A program made the position numbers and the translations under genes. A DNA stretch of 64,000 bases from Rubrobacter_A sp965214435 (GTDB lineage Bacteria; Actinomycetota; Rubrobacteria; Rubrobacterales; Rubrobacteraceae), in assembly GCA_965214435.1 (NCBI GenBank), contig OZ243960.1, positions 2,914,001 to 2,978,000 of the forward strand, in the 5' to 3' direction. Within the stretch, counting starts at the first letter, position 1. Each line of letters starts with the position of its first letter. Below are positions 17,767 through 26,235 of this stretch, one piece after another. The notes under the pieces are model-generated. The model saw nothing but the letters and a program-made list of their open reading frames with translations. It was not told the origin of the DNA and searched no databases.

Positions 17767-18957
17767 CTACTTGTCCCACCCGCCGGAGACCGGGTCCACG
17801 AGGCCCATTATCGGCATGATGTCCGGCAGGTAGTGCCCGGGAATTACCTCCTGTAAAAGCTGCATGTTGCAAAAGCTCGGGTCCCGGTAGTGGACCCGGT
17901 AAGGAGTATCCGACCCGTCCGAGACGACGTGCACGGAAAACTCGCCCCGCGCGCTCTCTATCCGGCCGAAACCTTCGCCCTCCGGAGGGCGGATCCGGCG
18001 TCCCATGTCCGCCATGACCTCGCCCTCCGGCAGCTTCTCCAGAACTTGCTTTATGATCTTGATGCTCTGCAAGCACTCCCCGATGCGGACCCGGTACGAC
18101 GCCTCGACGTCCCCGGCATTATCGGTGATCACGTCGAATTCCACGTTCTCGTACCAGCTATACGGGTAATCCCGCCGGATATCAAAGTCCACGCCCGTGC
18201 ACCGCAGCGGCGGCCCGGTCAGTCCCATCTCAAGTGCCTTCTCCGGCGCCATCTTACCGACCCCCCGTGTTCGGGAGATAAATATTTCATTGCCCTCTAT
18301 CAGGTCCACGAAGTCCGACTTGAACCGCGACTCAAGCCCCTCTATGTAGTCCCAGATCTTCTGCGGTATGTCTTCCGGCAAGTCTGCCTTGACACCACCA
18401 AGCCGGACGTAGTGGAACATCATCCGCGCACCCGTGACAGCCTCAAAAATCGACTGTATCCGCTCCCGCTCCCGAAACGAGTACAGGATCGGCGTGAACG
18501 CCCCGAGCTCCAGCATCAGGAACCCTACCGACGGCAGGTGGCTCGCCAGCCGCATCAACTCGTCCATCAAGACCCGGATAGCCTCGGCCCGCGGCGGTAT
18601 CTCGACATCCAACAGGTCCTCGACCGCCATGCAGTAGCCGTGCTCGTTGTGCATGTTCGCGAAGTAGTCGAGCCGGTCCGTGAGCGGTATGACCGCCGGA
18701 TACATGCGATTCTCGGCGATCTTCTCCTGGCACCGGTGCAGGTAACCCATTACCGGGTCACACCGCACAACAGTCTCACCGTCAAGCTCAAGTATAAGCC
18801 TCAAGAGGCCGTGCATCGCCGGATGCTGCGGTCCCATGTTCATGTCCAGGGCTTCGAGCCCGAACTCGTCCCGGACGTCGGGCCTCGCCAGCCGCCCGCT
18901 CGCCCGTCCGCTAAGGGTGTTTTCCGACCGGTCTCGTGTCTCGCGCTCGCCAAGCAT
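17767..18957 (-). CDS. nuoD: NADH-quinone oxidoreductase subunit D
   Basis: 49-kDa-type subunit forming the quinone-binding cavity with NuoB. The 396-residue product has the family motif NMGPQHPAMHGLLRLILELDGE near residue 40 (read in two pieces), YLHRCQEKIAENR, and ends with the conserved IMGLVDPVSGGWDK. The histidine of GPQHPAMHG that contacts quinone is present. About 38 charged residues precede the domain. It is 2 bases downstream of nuoC. Confidence 0.96.
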   Translation of the reverse strand: MLGERETRDRSENTLSGRASGRLARPDVRDEFGLEALDMNMGPQHPAMHGLLRLILELDGETVVRCDPVMGYLHRCQEKIAENRMYPAVIPLTDRLDYFANMHNEHGYCMAVEDLLDVEIPPRAEAIRVLMDELMRLASHLPSVGFLMLELGAFTPILYSFRERERIQSIFEAVTGARMMFHYVRLGGVKADLPEDIPQKIWDYIEGLESRFKSDFVDLIEGNEIFISRTRGVGKMAPEKALEMGLTGPPLRCTGVDFDIRRDYPYSWYENVEFDVITDNAGDVEASYRVRIGECLQSIKIIKQVLEKLPEGEVMADMGRRIRPPEGEGFGRIESARGEFSVHVVSDGSDTPYRVHYRDPSFCNMQLLQEVIPGHYLPDIMPIMGLVDPVSGGWDK

Positions 18958-18959
18958 CT

Positions 18960-19451
18960 CTAACGCAACCCCTCAAATGTCCGCTTTGTACTGATCTCGA
19001 AGCTCTTTAGTAACGGGTGGTGATCGAAGTGGTCCTGCCACATATATGGTCTACGCAGATCCGGGTGTCCCGCGAAGGCGACCCCAAACATGTCGTACGC
19101 CTCCCGCTCGTGCCAGTTCGCCGTCGGGTAAATAGGTGTTACGGTACCTATTACGGGTTCCTCACCTTCTATGACAGCTTTAATCCTCGCACCACCACCC
19201 CGCAGGTCGATGAGTTCGTAGGTAATCTCGAAAGATCCCTGCCGGTCCACGACCGTGATAAACGACAGGTGGAGGATGTTAAGCTCTTCGCGGGCCGTGG
19301 TGAGCACGGGAGGCACCGCATCCGGTTTCACGAGTATCCGGACAGTATTGCTCGCAACCTCGGCTTCTTCGAGTTCGTGGCGGTTGCGGAAACCTTCGAG
19401 GTAGGACTCCAGCCGCTCCTGCAAGTCGCCCGTAGGCAGGTTGACGGCCAT
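18960..19451 (-). CDS. nuoC: NADH-quinone oxidoreductase subunit C
   Basis: 30-kDa-type subunit of the peripheral arm (163 residues). It has the family segment WHEREAYDMFGVAFAGHPDLRR (read as two parts) followed by MWQDHFDHHPLLKSF. It is a separate gene, not fused to nuoD as in enterobacteria. Spacing to nuoB is one base and to nuoD two bases, showing a tightly packed operon. Confidence 0.95.
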   Translation of the reverse strand: MAVNLPTGDLQERLESYLEGFRNRHELEEAEVASNTVRILVKPDAVPPVLTTAREELNILHLSFITVVDRQGSFEITYELIDLRGGGARIKAVIEGEEPVIGTVTPIYPTANWHEREAYDMFGVAFAGHPDLRRPYMWQDHFDHHPLLKSFEISTKRTFEGLR

Positions 19452-19452
19452 C

Positions 19453-20220
19453 CTAGGCTTCTTCCTTCTCTGCGGACCCGTCGTCGGCGGCGCTTTCGGC
19501 GGCGGCTTTCTCGGCCTTCTGGCGCTCCTTTATCTTTTTGCGCTCTTCCTTGGGGATCCAACCGACATCCGTCTGGGAGGCGGGCGGCATGCCCTTACGC
19601 TCGAATACGTAGGTGCGCTTCATCGGCTTTATACCCTCGAAGCGCGGGGCCTTGCCCTCGCTGATACCGGTGTACTCGCGCTCGGGCAGGTACTCTTGGA
19701 TGTAGCCGTCATCGTCGACAAGCGCCGGGCGGGGCCGGTCGAAACCAACCTGCGAGTCACGCTCTATCTTCTTCTGCAACGTCAGGATGCCGAAAATGAG
19801 GGCTTCCGGGCGTGGCGGGCAGCCGGGCACGTAGACGTCGACCGGTATCACGCGGTCGGCGCCCATGAGGACCGAGTACCCGTCGAGGAACGGGCCGCCG
19901 GATATGGCGCAGGCGCCCATGGCTATTACCCACTTCGGCTCCGGCATCTGCTCGTAAAGGCGGGTCATCCGCTCGGCCATCTTGGTCGAAACCGTGCCCG
20001 AGACGATCATGACGTCGGCCTGCCGCGGTGAGCCCACGAAAAAACCGGCCCCGAAACGGTCGAGGTCGTTGTGGGCCATCCCGGTAGACATCATCTCTAT
20101 GGCGCAGCACGCGAGCCCGAACTGCAGCGGCCACAGGGAATTCTTGCGCGCCCAGTTGAAAAGCTTGTCCGTGCTCGTCGTCAGAATATTCGGTTCGTTA
20201 AACTGCTGCATTACACCCAC
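19453..20220 (-). CDS. nuoB: NADH-quinone oxidoreductase subunit B
   Basis: Carries cluster N2, the last iron-sulfur centre before quinone. Ligand cysteines are visible in FGLACCAIEMM (about 36-46), MGACAISGG and PGCPPRPEAL. At 255 residues it is longer than the usual 160-185. The extra C-terminal 35 residues are lysine/glutamate rich (KEERKKIKERQKAEKAAAES, then an acidic end). Its start overlaps nuoA by 10 bases. The tail parallels the charged tail on NuoI, its structural neighbour. Confidence 0.96.
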   Translation of the reverse strand: MGVMQQFNEPNILTTSTDKLFNWARKNSLWPLQFGLACCAIEMMSTGMAHNDLDRFGAGFFVGSPRQADVMIVSGTVSTKMAERMTRLYEQMPEPKWVIAMGACAISGGPFLDGYSVLMGADRVIPVDVYVPGCPPRPEALIFGILTLQKKIERDSQVGFDRPRPALVDDDGYIQEYLPEREYTGISEGKAPRFEGIKPMKRTYVFERKGMPPASQTDVGWIPKEERKKIKERQKAEKAAAESAADDGSAEKEEA

Positions 20221-20612
20221 TTAAGGGCCCCCTTCTTCCAGGCGTAGACGAGGCCCACGCCCAATATGAAAACGAAAATAGCCATCTCTATAAAACCGTA
20301 GAGCCCCAGGCTCTCGTAGACTACGGCCCAGGGATATAAAAACGCCGCTTCGACGTCGAAGATCAGGAACAAAAGTGCAAAGACGTAGTACCGGACCGGG
20401 AACGGCCGCCACGGATCCGTTACGGTAGACTCTCCGGTCTCGTAGATGGCACCCTTCTCCCGCGAACTGCGGCGACTCGGGGCTATCAATCTAGCCAATA
20501 CTAAGACCGCCGCCACGAATGCCGAAATTAGCAGGATAAAAATCCCGACATACACATACAGTGCGCCGTATGACAACCCGGATTGTAATATAGCAGGTGC
20601 TTCGGGGATCAA
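20211..20612 (-). CDS. nuoA: NADH-quinone oxidoreductase subunit A
   Basis: First gene of the operon; three-helix subunit at the junction of the arms. The family motif KGAIYETGESTVTDPWRPFPVRYY (read in parts) and FLIFDVEAAFLYPWA are intact. I use the TTG at 20610-20612, with AAAGG 6 bases before it. No ATG lies between it and the first helix, so the start codon is uncertain by a few residues. A strong promoter lies about 35 bases upstream. Confidence 0.92.
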   Translation of the reverse strand: MIPEAPAILQSGLSYGALYVYVGIFILLISAFVAAVLVLARLIAPSRRSSREKGAIYETGESTVTDPWRPFPVRYYVFALLFLIFDVEAAFLYPWAVVYESLGLYGFIEMAIFVFILGVGLVYAWKKGALKWV

Positions 20613-20644
20613 ACTCCGCCTTTCTTCCCGTAGAAACTACCCGA

Positions 20645-20673
20645 AATATACCCGGATGATAAAAAACTTTCAA
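20645..20673 (-). promoter_or_regulatory. Sigma-70 promoter of the nuo operon
   Basis: On the minus strand TTGAAA (20668-20673) and TATATT (20645-20650) are separated by exactly 17 bases in an AT-rich stretch that stands out from its GC-rich surroundings. The transcript would carry a leader of about 25-30 bases before nuoA. No other convincing promoter was seen before the other ten nuo genes. Confidence 0.7.
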
Positions 20674-20744
20674 GTAGCTACTATCGGTAGCAAAACGCGA
20701 TTAATTAACTTTTTACAGTTTTTGGGGCGCTCGGCGGCACCGGT

Positions 20745-21833
20745 TTAGCGGCAACGGTCGCGGGCCACGATCTGGACGAACTGCACGAGCATCTGCCGGT
20801 AGGTTTCAAGGGATGAGGAGACCACGTACTCGCGGGGACCGTGATGGCCGCCGCCGATCGGACCGAACTCGACGCCCGGTACGCCGACCCGCTGGAAATA
20901 GACGATATCCGAGGCGCCGTGACGTCCGACACCGACCGGGTTACCGTGGAAGTGGCGGGCGGCTACTTCGCGGAGGGTTTTCACGAAAGGGTTCGAGCGG
21001 GACACGTAGGTAGGTTCGCGGGTGAAAAGTATCTCGACCTCGGCGGGCGGTTCGACGGACTTTACCTGGCGGTAGATCTCCTCCGGGTCCTGCTCGGGTA
21101 GGTAGCGGATGTCGAGGTCGTAGGTGCAGCGGTCGGGAACCCGATTTATGACGTCCCCCCCGATTATGCGGGAGAGGTTGATGCTCGGGTACGGGTATAG
21201 CTCGCTGTGCTCGCTGGCGAACGGTTGCATCAGGAGACGCCGGTGGTGCTCGTAAGCTTGCAGGATGGCGTTTTTCCCGAGCCAGGGCCGGGAGCCGTGG
21301 GCACTCTTGCCGTGAAGGTTTACCCGGAAGTCGAGGACGCCCTTGGCTTGCACCCCGATGTGGAAGTCCGTCGGTTCGCCGGTAATAAGAAAATCCCCGA
21401 CGTGACCGCTGCCGATCAAGACGTCCGCCCCGGTAAGACCGCCGTATTCCCGCTCCTCATCCGGTACGATCAGCAACTCGACCGTCGCGCCGCAGCCGAG
21501 CTTACTCAGGTCTTCGACGGCGTACATCATCGCCGCGAGAGCGCCCTTCATATCGTAGACGCCCCGGCCGTAGAGCTCGCCGTTCTCTTCAAAAGGCTCG
21601 AACTGCTCTTCCTCACCGGGGACCACGTCCACGTGGCCGTGGAGCAGTATCCGCGGAGTCCCCGAACCGACTCGGACCACGAGCGAGGTTAACTCGCCGT
21701 TCGGTCCGGCGCCTTTGTACCGGACCGTTTCCAGTCCCCGGGCCTCGAACCAGCCGTTTATAAAGTCCATGGCCGACTCTGCAGCAGCCGGCGTAAAGGA
21801 GCGGTACCGAACGAGCCTCCGGGTTAGAGACAT
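20745..21833 (-). CDS. M20 family metallopeptidase (ArgE/DapE-like)
   Basis: Zinc-dependent amidohydrolase of the ArgE/DapE/ACY1 family. Metal-ligand motifs are in place: LLHGHVDVVPG near residue 75, YGRGVYDMKG near 105, the catalytic DEEREYG region near 142 and TGEPT near 165. It has 362 residues with a dimerisation lid in the middle. The exact substrate (acetylornithine, succinyl-diaminopimelate or a peptide) cannot be set; no arginine or lysine biosynthesis genes are adjacent. It lies upstream of the nuo promoter and downstream of murA on the same strand. Confidence 0.87.
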   Translation of the reverse strand: MSLTRRLVRYRSFTPAAAESAMDFINGWFEARGLETVRYKGAGPNGELTSLVVRVGSGTPRILLHGHVDVVPGEEEQFEPFEENGELYGRGVYDMKGALAAMMYAVEDLSKLGCGATVELLIVPDEEREYGGLTGADVLIGSGHVGDFLITGEPTDFHIGVQAKGVLDFRVNLHGKSAHGSRPWLGKNAILQAYEHHRRLLMQPFASEHSELYPYPSINLSRIIGGDVINRVPDRCTYDLDIRYLPEQDPEEIYRQVKSVEPPAEVEILFTREPTYVSRSNPFVKTLREVAARHFHGNPVGVGRHGASDIVYFQRVGVPGVEFGPIGGGHHGPREYVVSSSLETYRQMLVQFVQIVARDRCR

Positions 21834-21994
21834 TACCTCGGTACTTTCTACTCCAAGCGCCAGAAAAATTCTCCGTATCTAACCGGGTACTACAAGGGAG
21901 CGGACCACCGGCAGTCGGGCGTCCGCTAGGCGGCTATTCTATACGGTGGCGCTGCTTTTTGCCGGGTCTACCGCCAAAACTGCCAGGGCCGGCT

Positions 21995-23293
21995 TTAGAT
22001 CGCCGCCCGCTCGCTGGCCGTCCGCTCGAAAGCCACGGTCGCACCGAGGCTCGAAAGCTTCTCCTCGAAAGCATCATAGCCCCGCAGGATGTGGCGCGCC
22101 CCATCGACGACGGTCGTTCCCCGGGCGACGAGTCCCGCCATCACGAGCGCCGCCCCGCCCCGCAGGTCCGGTGACTCCACGATAGCCCCCGACAGCCTCC
22201 GGGGACCCTTGACGAGCGCCCGGTGCCCCCCGAAAAGGTCAATGCTCGCTCCGAGCCGGTTGAGTTCCTCGGCGACCTGCAAGCGGTTTTCGTAGACGTT
22301 CTCCGTGATGATACCCGCCCCGGAAGACTGAGTCAGAAGAACCATCATCTGGGCCTGCAGGTCCGTGGCAAAGCCCGGAAACGGCAGGGTAGAGACATCG
22401 ACCCCGGAGAGGTCGGCAGGGTCTCCAACCCGTACCCGGATGCCGTTCTCTACGGCCCGCACGTCAACGCCCATTTCGCGCAACTTCTCAAGTTCCATGT
22501 TCAGGTATTCCGGGACGGCGTTCAAAAGCGTTACGTCGCCCCCGGTTGCGGCGGTCGACATAATAAACGTACCGGCCTCGACCCGGTCCGGCACGACCTC
22601 AAAATCGACCGGCGAAAGCTCTTCCACGCCCTCTATTACCATCCTGGCGGTACCCGCTCCCTCGATGCAGGCTCCCATCTTGTTCAGGAAGTCAGCCAGG
22701 GAGACGACCTCCGGCTCGCGGGCACCGTTCTCGATCACCGTGGTCCCCGACGCCAGTACCGCGGCCATCATCACGTTCTCGGTCGCGGTGACGCTCGGAT
22801 ATGTAAAAGATACCTTCGCCCCCCGCAAACCACCCGGCGCGGTCGCCTTGATGAAACCGTGGTCGAGTTCTATCTCGGCGCCGAGCGCCCGCAATCCGTC
22901 GAGGTGGAAGTTGAACTTCCTTAACCCCAGGTTGCAGCCGCCAGGAGCCGAGACTTCAGCCTCGCCGAAGCGGGCCACGAGCGGCCCGAGGACCACGATG
23001 CTCGCCCGCATCTGGCGCACCAACTCGTAGGGCGCCGTGTAAGAGTCGAGGTCTGAGGCGTCGATGGTCAGCGTGCGGTTTGAGAAGTCCGACTCCACCC
23101 CGAGCCCGTCCAGAACAGCCTGCATCGTGTCCACGTCTTTTATGCGCGGTACGTTGCGCAGCGTGGTGCAGCCCGGTGCCAGGAGCGCCGCCGCTATCAG
23201 CTTGAGGGCCGCGTTTTTGGCACCAGAAATTTCTACCTCACCGTATAGCGGCCGTCCGCCCTCGACGAGGAACCTCTCTTTAGTCTCCATCAT
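21995..23293 (-). CDS. murA: UDP-N-acetylglucosamine 1-carboxyvinyltransferase
   Basis: Catalyses the first committed step of peptidoglycan synthesis, adding enolpyruvate from PEP to UDP-GlcNAc. The EPSP-synthase-like fold is full length (432). The N-terminal substrate lysine is present in ISGAKNAAL, and the loop cysteine that fosfomycin alkylates is kept (APGGCNLGLR), although the following residues differ from the common GARPVDLH. It follows atpC by 48 bases and is probably co-transcribed with the ATP synthase genes, an arrangement found in several Gram-positive lineages. Confidence 0.95.
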   Translation of the reverse strand: MMETKERFLVEGGRPLYGEVEISGAKNAALKLIAAALLAPGCTTLRNVPRIKDVDTMQAVLDGLGVESDFSNRTLTIDASDLDSYTAPYELVRQMRASIVVLGPLVARFGEAEVSAPGGCNLGLRKFNFHLDGLRALGAEIELDHGFIKATAPGGLRGAKVSFTYPSVTATENVMMAAVLASGTTVIENGAREPEVVSLADFLNKMGACIEGAGTARMVIEGVEELSPVDFEVVPDRVEAGTFIMSTAATGGDVTLLNAVPEYLNMELEKLREMGVDVRAVENGIRVRVGDPADLSGVDVSTLPFPGFATDLQAQMMVLLTQSSGAGIITENVYENRLQVAEELNRLGASIDLFGGHRALVKGPRRLSGAIVESPDLRGGAALVMAGLVARGTTVVDGARHILRGYDAFEEKLSSLGATVAFERTASERAAI

Positions 23294-23341
23294 CCTCCCA
23301 GGAGTGTTTTCGGGCCATGTCCTATAACCCGGGGAGCCCGG

Positions 23342-23788
23342 CTATCCCTCGCCGTAGCTCCTTGCAACTCGCACCAGGTTCTCCGCCACCCGGCGGCGGC
23401 GGTCCTGGTCTTCGAGGGCGCTCTCCTCGGCTTCCGGGTCATCCTCCAACCCGGCTTCTTCCTTCTCTATCGCCTCTATGCGATCTTCGGCTGCGTCTAC
23501 GTCTATTTCTTCGGCCGGCACGGCTTCTTCAACGAGCACCAGGACAAGGTTCTCCGAGACTTTAAAAAAGCCGTCGGAGGTCGCATAGACCAAGACCTCA
23601 TCGCCCTGGTGAATCCGGACGTCTCCGATGGCGACCGTGGAGACCACGGGAGCGTGGTCTACGAGGACCCCGATCTCACCATCCGCTATCCGGGTTATAA
23701 CCCGATCCGCCTCGCCGTCGAAGATCATGCGTTCCGGCGATATTATCCGGCAAAATAACTGGCGTCCGTCGTTGCTGCTACCGTCCAC
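23342..23788 (-). CDS. atpC: ATP synthase epsilon subunit
   Basis: Central-stalk subunit that couples and inhibits F1. Residues 10-90 form the beta-sandwich (LFCRIISPERMIFDGEADRV, GEIGVLVDHAPVVSTVAIG, ATSDGFFKVSENLVLVL). The C-terminal 55 residues are an acidic, then basic helical region (AEDRIEAIEKEEAG, RRRRVAENLVRVA). It starts one base after atpD. Confidence 0.94.
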   Translation of the reverse strand: MDGSSNDGRQLFCRIISPERMIFDGEADRVITRIADGEIGVLVDHAPVVSTVAIGDVRIHQGDEVLVYATSDGFFKVSENLVLVLVEEAVPAEEIDVDAAEDRIEAIEKEEAGLEDDPEAEESALEDQDRRRRVAENLVRVARSYGEG

Positions 23789-23789
23789 C

Positions 23790-25325
23790 CTAGGCGGCCT
23801 CGTCGTCGTCTTCGCTACCGCCTTGCTGGTTCATGCTCTCGGCCTTCTCGACCGCCTCCTCGATGTTACCCACGAGCAGGAACGCCTGCTCCGGCAGATG
23901 GTCGTACTGCCCCTCGGCGACCGCCTTAAAACTCCGGATGGTCTCGTCCAGGGTGACGAACTTGCCTTCGAGGCCGGTGAACTGCTCGGCCACAAAGAAC
24001 GGCTGCGAGAGAAACCGCTGCAACCGCCGCGCCCGGCCGACGATGACCTTGTCTTCCTCGGAGAGTTCGTCGATGCCGAGGATGGCGATGATGTCCTGTA
24101 GCTCCCGGTAGCGCTGCAGGATGTTCTTGACCTGCTGGGCCACGTCGTAGTGCTCCTGGCCGACGATGGCCGGGTCCAGGATCGTGGACGAGGAGGTCAG
24201 CGGGTCTACCGCCGGGTAAATGCCCTGCTCGACGAGGCCGCGCGAGAGCTCGACGGTGGAGTCGAGGTGGGCGAACACCGTGAATGGGGCCGGGTCGGTA
24301 AAGTCGTCCGCCGGCACGTAGACCGCCTGAAAGCTCGTGATAGAGCCTTTTTTGGTAGAGGTGATCCGCTCCTGCAAACCGCCCATCTCCGTGGCGAGCG
24401 TCGGCTGGTAGCCGACCTCCGATGGCATCCGGCCCATCAGCGCCGAGACCTCGTTGCCGGCCTGGACAAAGCGGAAGATGTTGTCCAGGAAGAACAGCAC
24501 ATCCTGGCCGAGTTCGTCCCGGAAATACTCGGAGACCGTTACGCCCGTAAGCCCCACGCGGAACCGCGCACCGGGCGGCTCGTTCATCTGGCCGAAGATA
24601 AGCGCCGTGTTCGGGAGAACCCCGGCCTCCTCCATCTCGTTGTAGAGGTCGTTCCCCTCACGGGTCCGCTCCCCGACCCCGGCAAAGACGCTGGTTCCTT
24701 CGTACTGGAGCGCGATGTTGTTGATAAGCTCCGTGATAAGCACGGTTTTACCGACGCCCGCGCCGCCGAACAGGCCGGCCTTGCCGCCCCGGAGCACCGG
24801 ACACAGGAGGTCGATAACCTTGATCCCGCTCTCAAACTGCTCGGCCTGGGTCGAGAGCTCGTCGAACTGCGGGGCATCGCGGTGTATGGACCAGGTGTCC
24901 GCTACGTCCTCGACCTCGCCCGCCTCATCTACGGGGCGGCCGAGCACGTCCAGCACCCGCCCGAGAACACCCCGGCCCACGGGTACGGCTATCGGACGGC
25001 CGGTGTCCGTTACTTCCAGACCCCGCTGAAGACCGTCCGAGGAGGACATGGCAACCGTCCGGACCACGTCATCCCCGAGTAGCTGCTGCACTTCCAGGAC
25101 CAGTTCTGTAGTCTCGCTTTCAGACTCGAACTCGACCGTTAGGGCATTGTAGATCTCCGGTATCTCGCCTTCTTTAAAGCGGACGTCGACAACCGGACCT
25201 TTGATCTCTACTACCCGTCCGACACCGCCTGCTACCTGGCCGCCGTTGCGGGTCCCGTCCTCGGATGCCTGCGGCTCATTGGCGGTGTTCTGCACTCCCC
25301 CGTTTGTTTCATTACTATCGGTCAT
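23790..25325 (-). CDS. atpD: ATP synthase beta subunit
   Basis: Catalytic subunit of F1. Walker A is GGAGVGKTVLI, and the family signature (VDPLTSSSTILDPAIVG region) and the DELSEEDK segment are present. The 511-residue protein has an extra polar N-terminal stretch of about 34 residues before the usual GRVVEIKGPVVDVRF start. The tail is acidic (GGSEDDDEAA). It lies 25 bases after atpG. Confidence 0.97.
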   Translation of the reverse strand: MTDSNETNGGVQNTANEPQASEDGTRNGGQVAGGVGRVVEIKGPVVDVRFKEGEIPEIYNALTVEFESESETTELVLEVQQLLGDDVVRTVAMSSSDGLQRGLEVTDTGRPIAVPVGRGVLGRVLDVLGRPVDEAGEVEDVADTWSIHRDAPQFDELSTQAEQFESGIKVIDLLCPVLRGGKAGLFGGAGVGKTVLITELINNIALQYEGTSVFAGVGERTREGNDLYNEMEEAGVLPNTALIFGQMNEPPGARFRVGLTGVTVSEYFRDELGQDVLFFLDNIFRFVQAGNEVSALMGRMPSEVGYQPTLATEMGGLQERITSTKKGSITSFQAVYVPADDFTDPAPFTVFAHLDSTVELSRGLVEQGIYPAVDPLTSSSTILDPAIVGQEHYDVAQQVKNILQRYRELQDIIAILGIDELSEEDKVIVGRARRLQRFLSQPFFVAEQFTGLEGKFVTLDETIRSFKAVAEGQYDHLPEQAFLLVGNIEEAVEKAESMNQQGGSEDDDEAA

Positions 25326-25350
25326 CTACCGCTCCTCTGCTCTAACTCTT

Positions 25351-26232
25351 TTAGCCGGTCGCCAGGGCGTCAGCCGCCGCGGCGATCTCGATGATCTCGC
25401 TGGTGATCTGGGCCTGGCGCGCTTTGTTCATCTGCAACGTCAGGTTCTGGGAAAGCTCGTTGGCGTTGTCCGTAGCGGCCTTCATCGCCGTCATGCGGGC
25501 GCCGTGCTCCCCGGCCGCACTCTCCAGGAGCGCCTGGAAGATCAAGGTCTCCACGTACCGGGGGATAAGACTGTTCAGGATCTCGTCCGTCCCCGGTATG
25601 TACTCAAAGGGGTTTTCCGAAGAGTCCCACGACTGCCCGTCGTCTTGCTGCTCGGCGTCGCCCGGCGCCGCGGGCAGCAGACGGACGGTCTGCGGCCTCT
25701 GGACGAGAGGGCTCTCGTAGCGGTTGTAGATCAGGTAAACCTCATCGGCCGTCTCTTCCTCGAAAAGTCCGGTGACGCGGCGGCCGATCTCCTGGGCCTT
25801 CTCGTAGCTCGGGCCGTCAGAGAACCCGGTATAGGCTTCTTCGAGCTTTATGTTCCGGAACCGGAACACCTCCACACCCTTCCGGCCGCACATGACCTGC
25901 ACGACCTCCGTGTCCTGCTCGCGCCGGAACTCTAGCGTCTGGCGGATGACCTGCGCGTTGAACGCCCCGCAGAGCCCCCGGTCGGAGGTCAGCGTCACGA
26001 CCGCTACGTTCCTCACCTGCTCGCGGCCCGCAAGGAGCGGGTTGTTGCTGGAAGACTTCTCGGCGATATCCCGCATCATCTCGTCGATGTTCTCCGAGTA
26101 CGGGCGGGCGTACCGGACGCGCTGCTCGGCCTTGCGGAGCTTTACCCCGGAGACGGTCTGCAGCGCGTTGGTGACCTTCGCGGTGTTGTCGACCGACTGT
26201 ATCTGGCGCTTTAAGTCCCTGAGAGACGCCAC
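25351..26232 (-). CDS. atpG: ATP synthase gamma subunit
   Basis: Rotary shaft of F1. The N-terminal helix ASLRDLKRQIQSVDNTAKVTNAL and the C-terminal helix GARMTAMKAATDNANELSQ (paired coiled coil) are conserved, as is the SDRGLCGAFNAQV motif in the middle. At 293 residues it has an insert around 190-215 (EQQDDGQSWDSSENPFEY), like other actinobacterial gamma subunits. It is 3 bases from atpA. Confidence 0.96.
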   Translation of the reverse strand: MASLRDLKRQIQSVDNTAKVTNALQTVSGVKLRKAEQRVRYARPYSENIDEMMRDIAEKSSSNNPLLAGREQVRNVAVVTLTSDRGLCGAFNAQVIRQTLEFRREQDTEVVQVMCGRKGVEVFRFRNIKLEEAYTGFSDGPSYEKAQEIGRRVTGLFEEETADEVYLIYNRYESPLVQRPQTVRLLPAAPGDAEQQDDGQSWDSSENPFEYIPGTDEILNSLIPRYVETLIFQALLESAAGEHGARMTAMKAATDNANELSQNLTLQMNKARQAQITSEIIEIAAAADALATG

Positions 26233-26235
26233 GCG

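Noticed and set aside
17890..18963. 357-codon open frame antisense to nuoD
   Set aside because: Shadow of a conserved gene.
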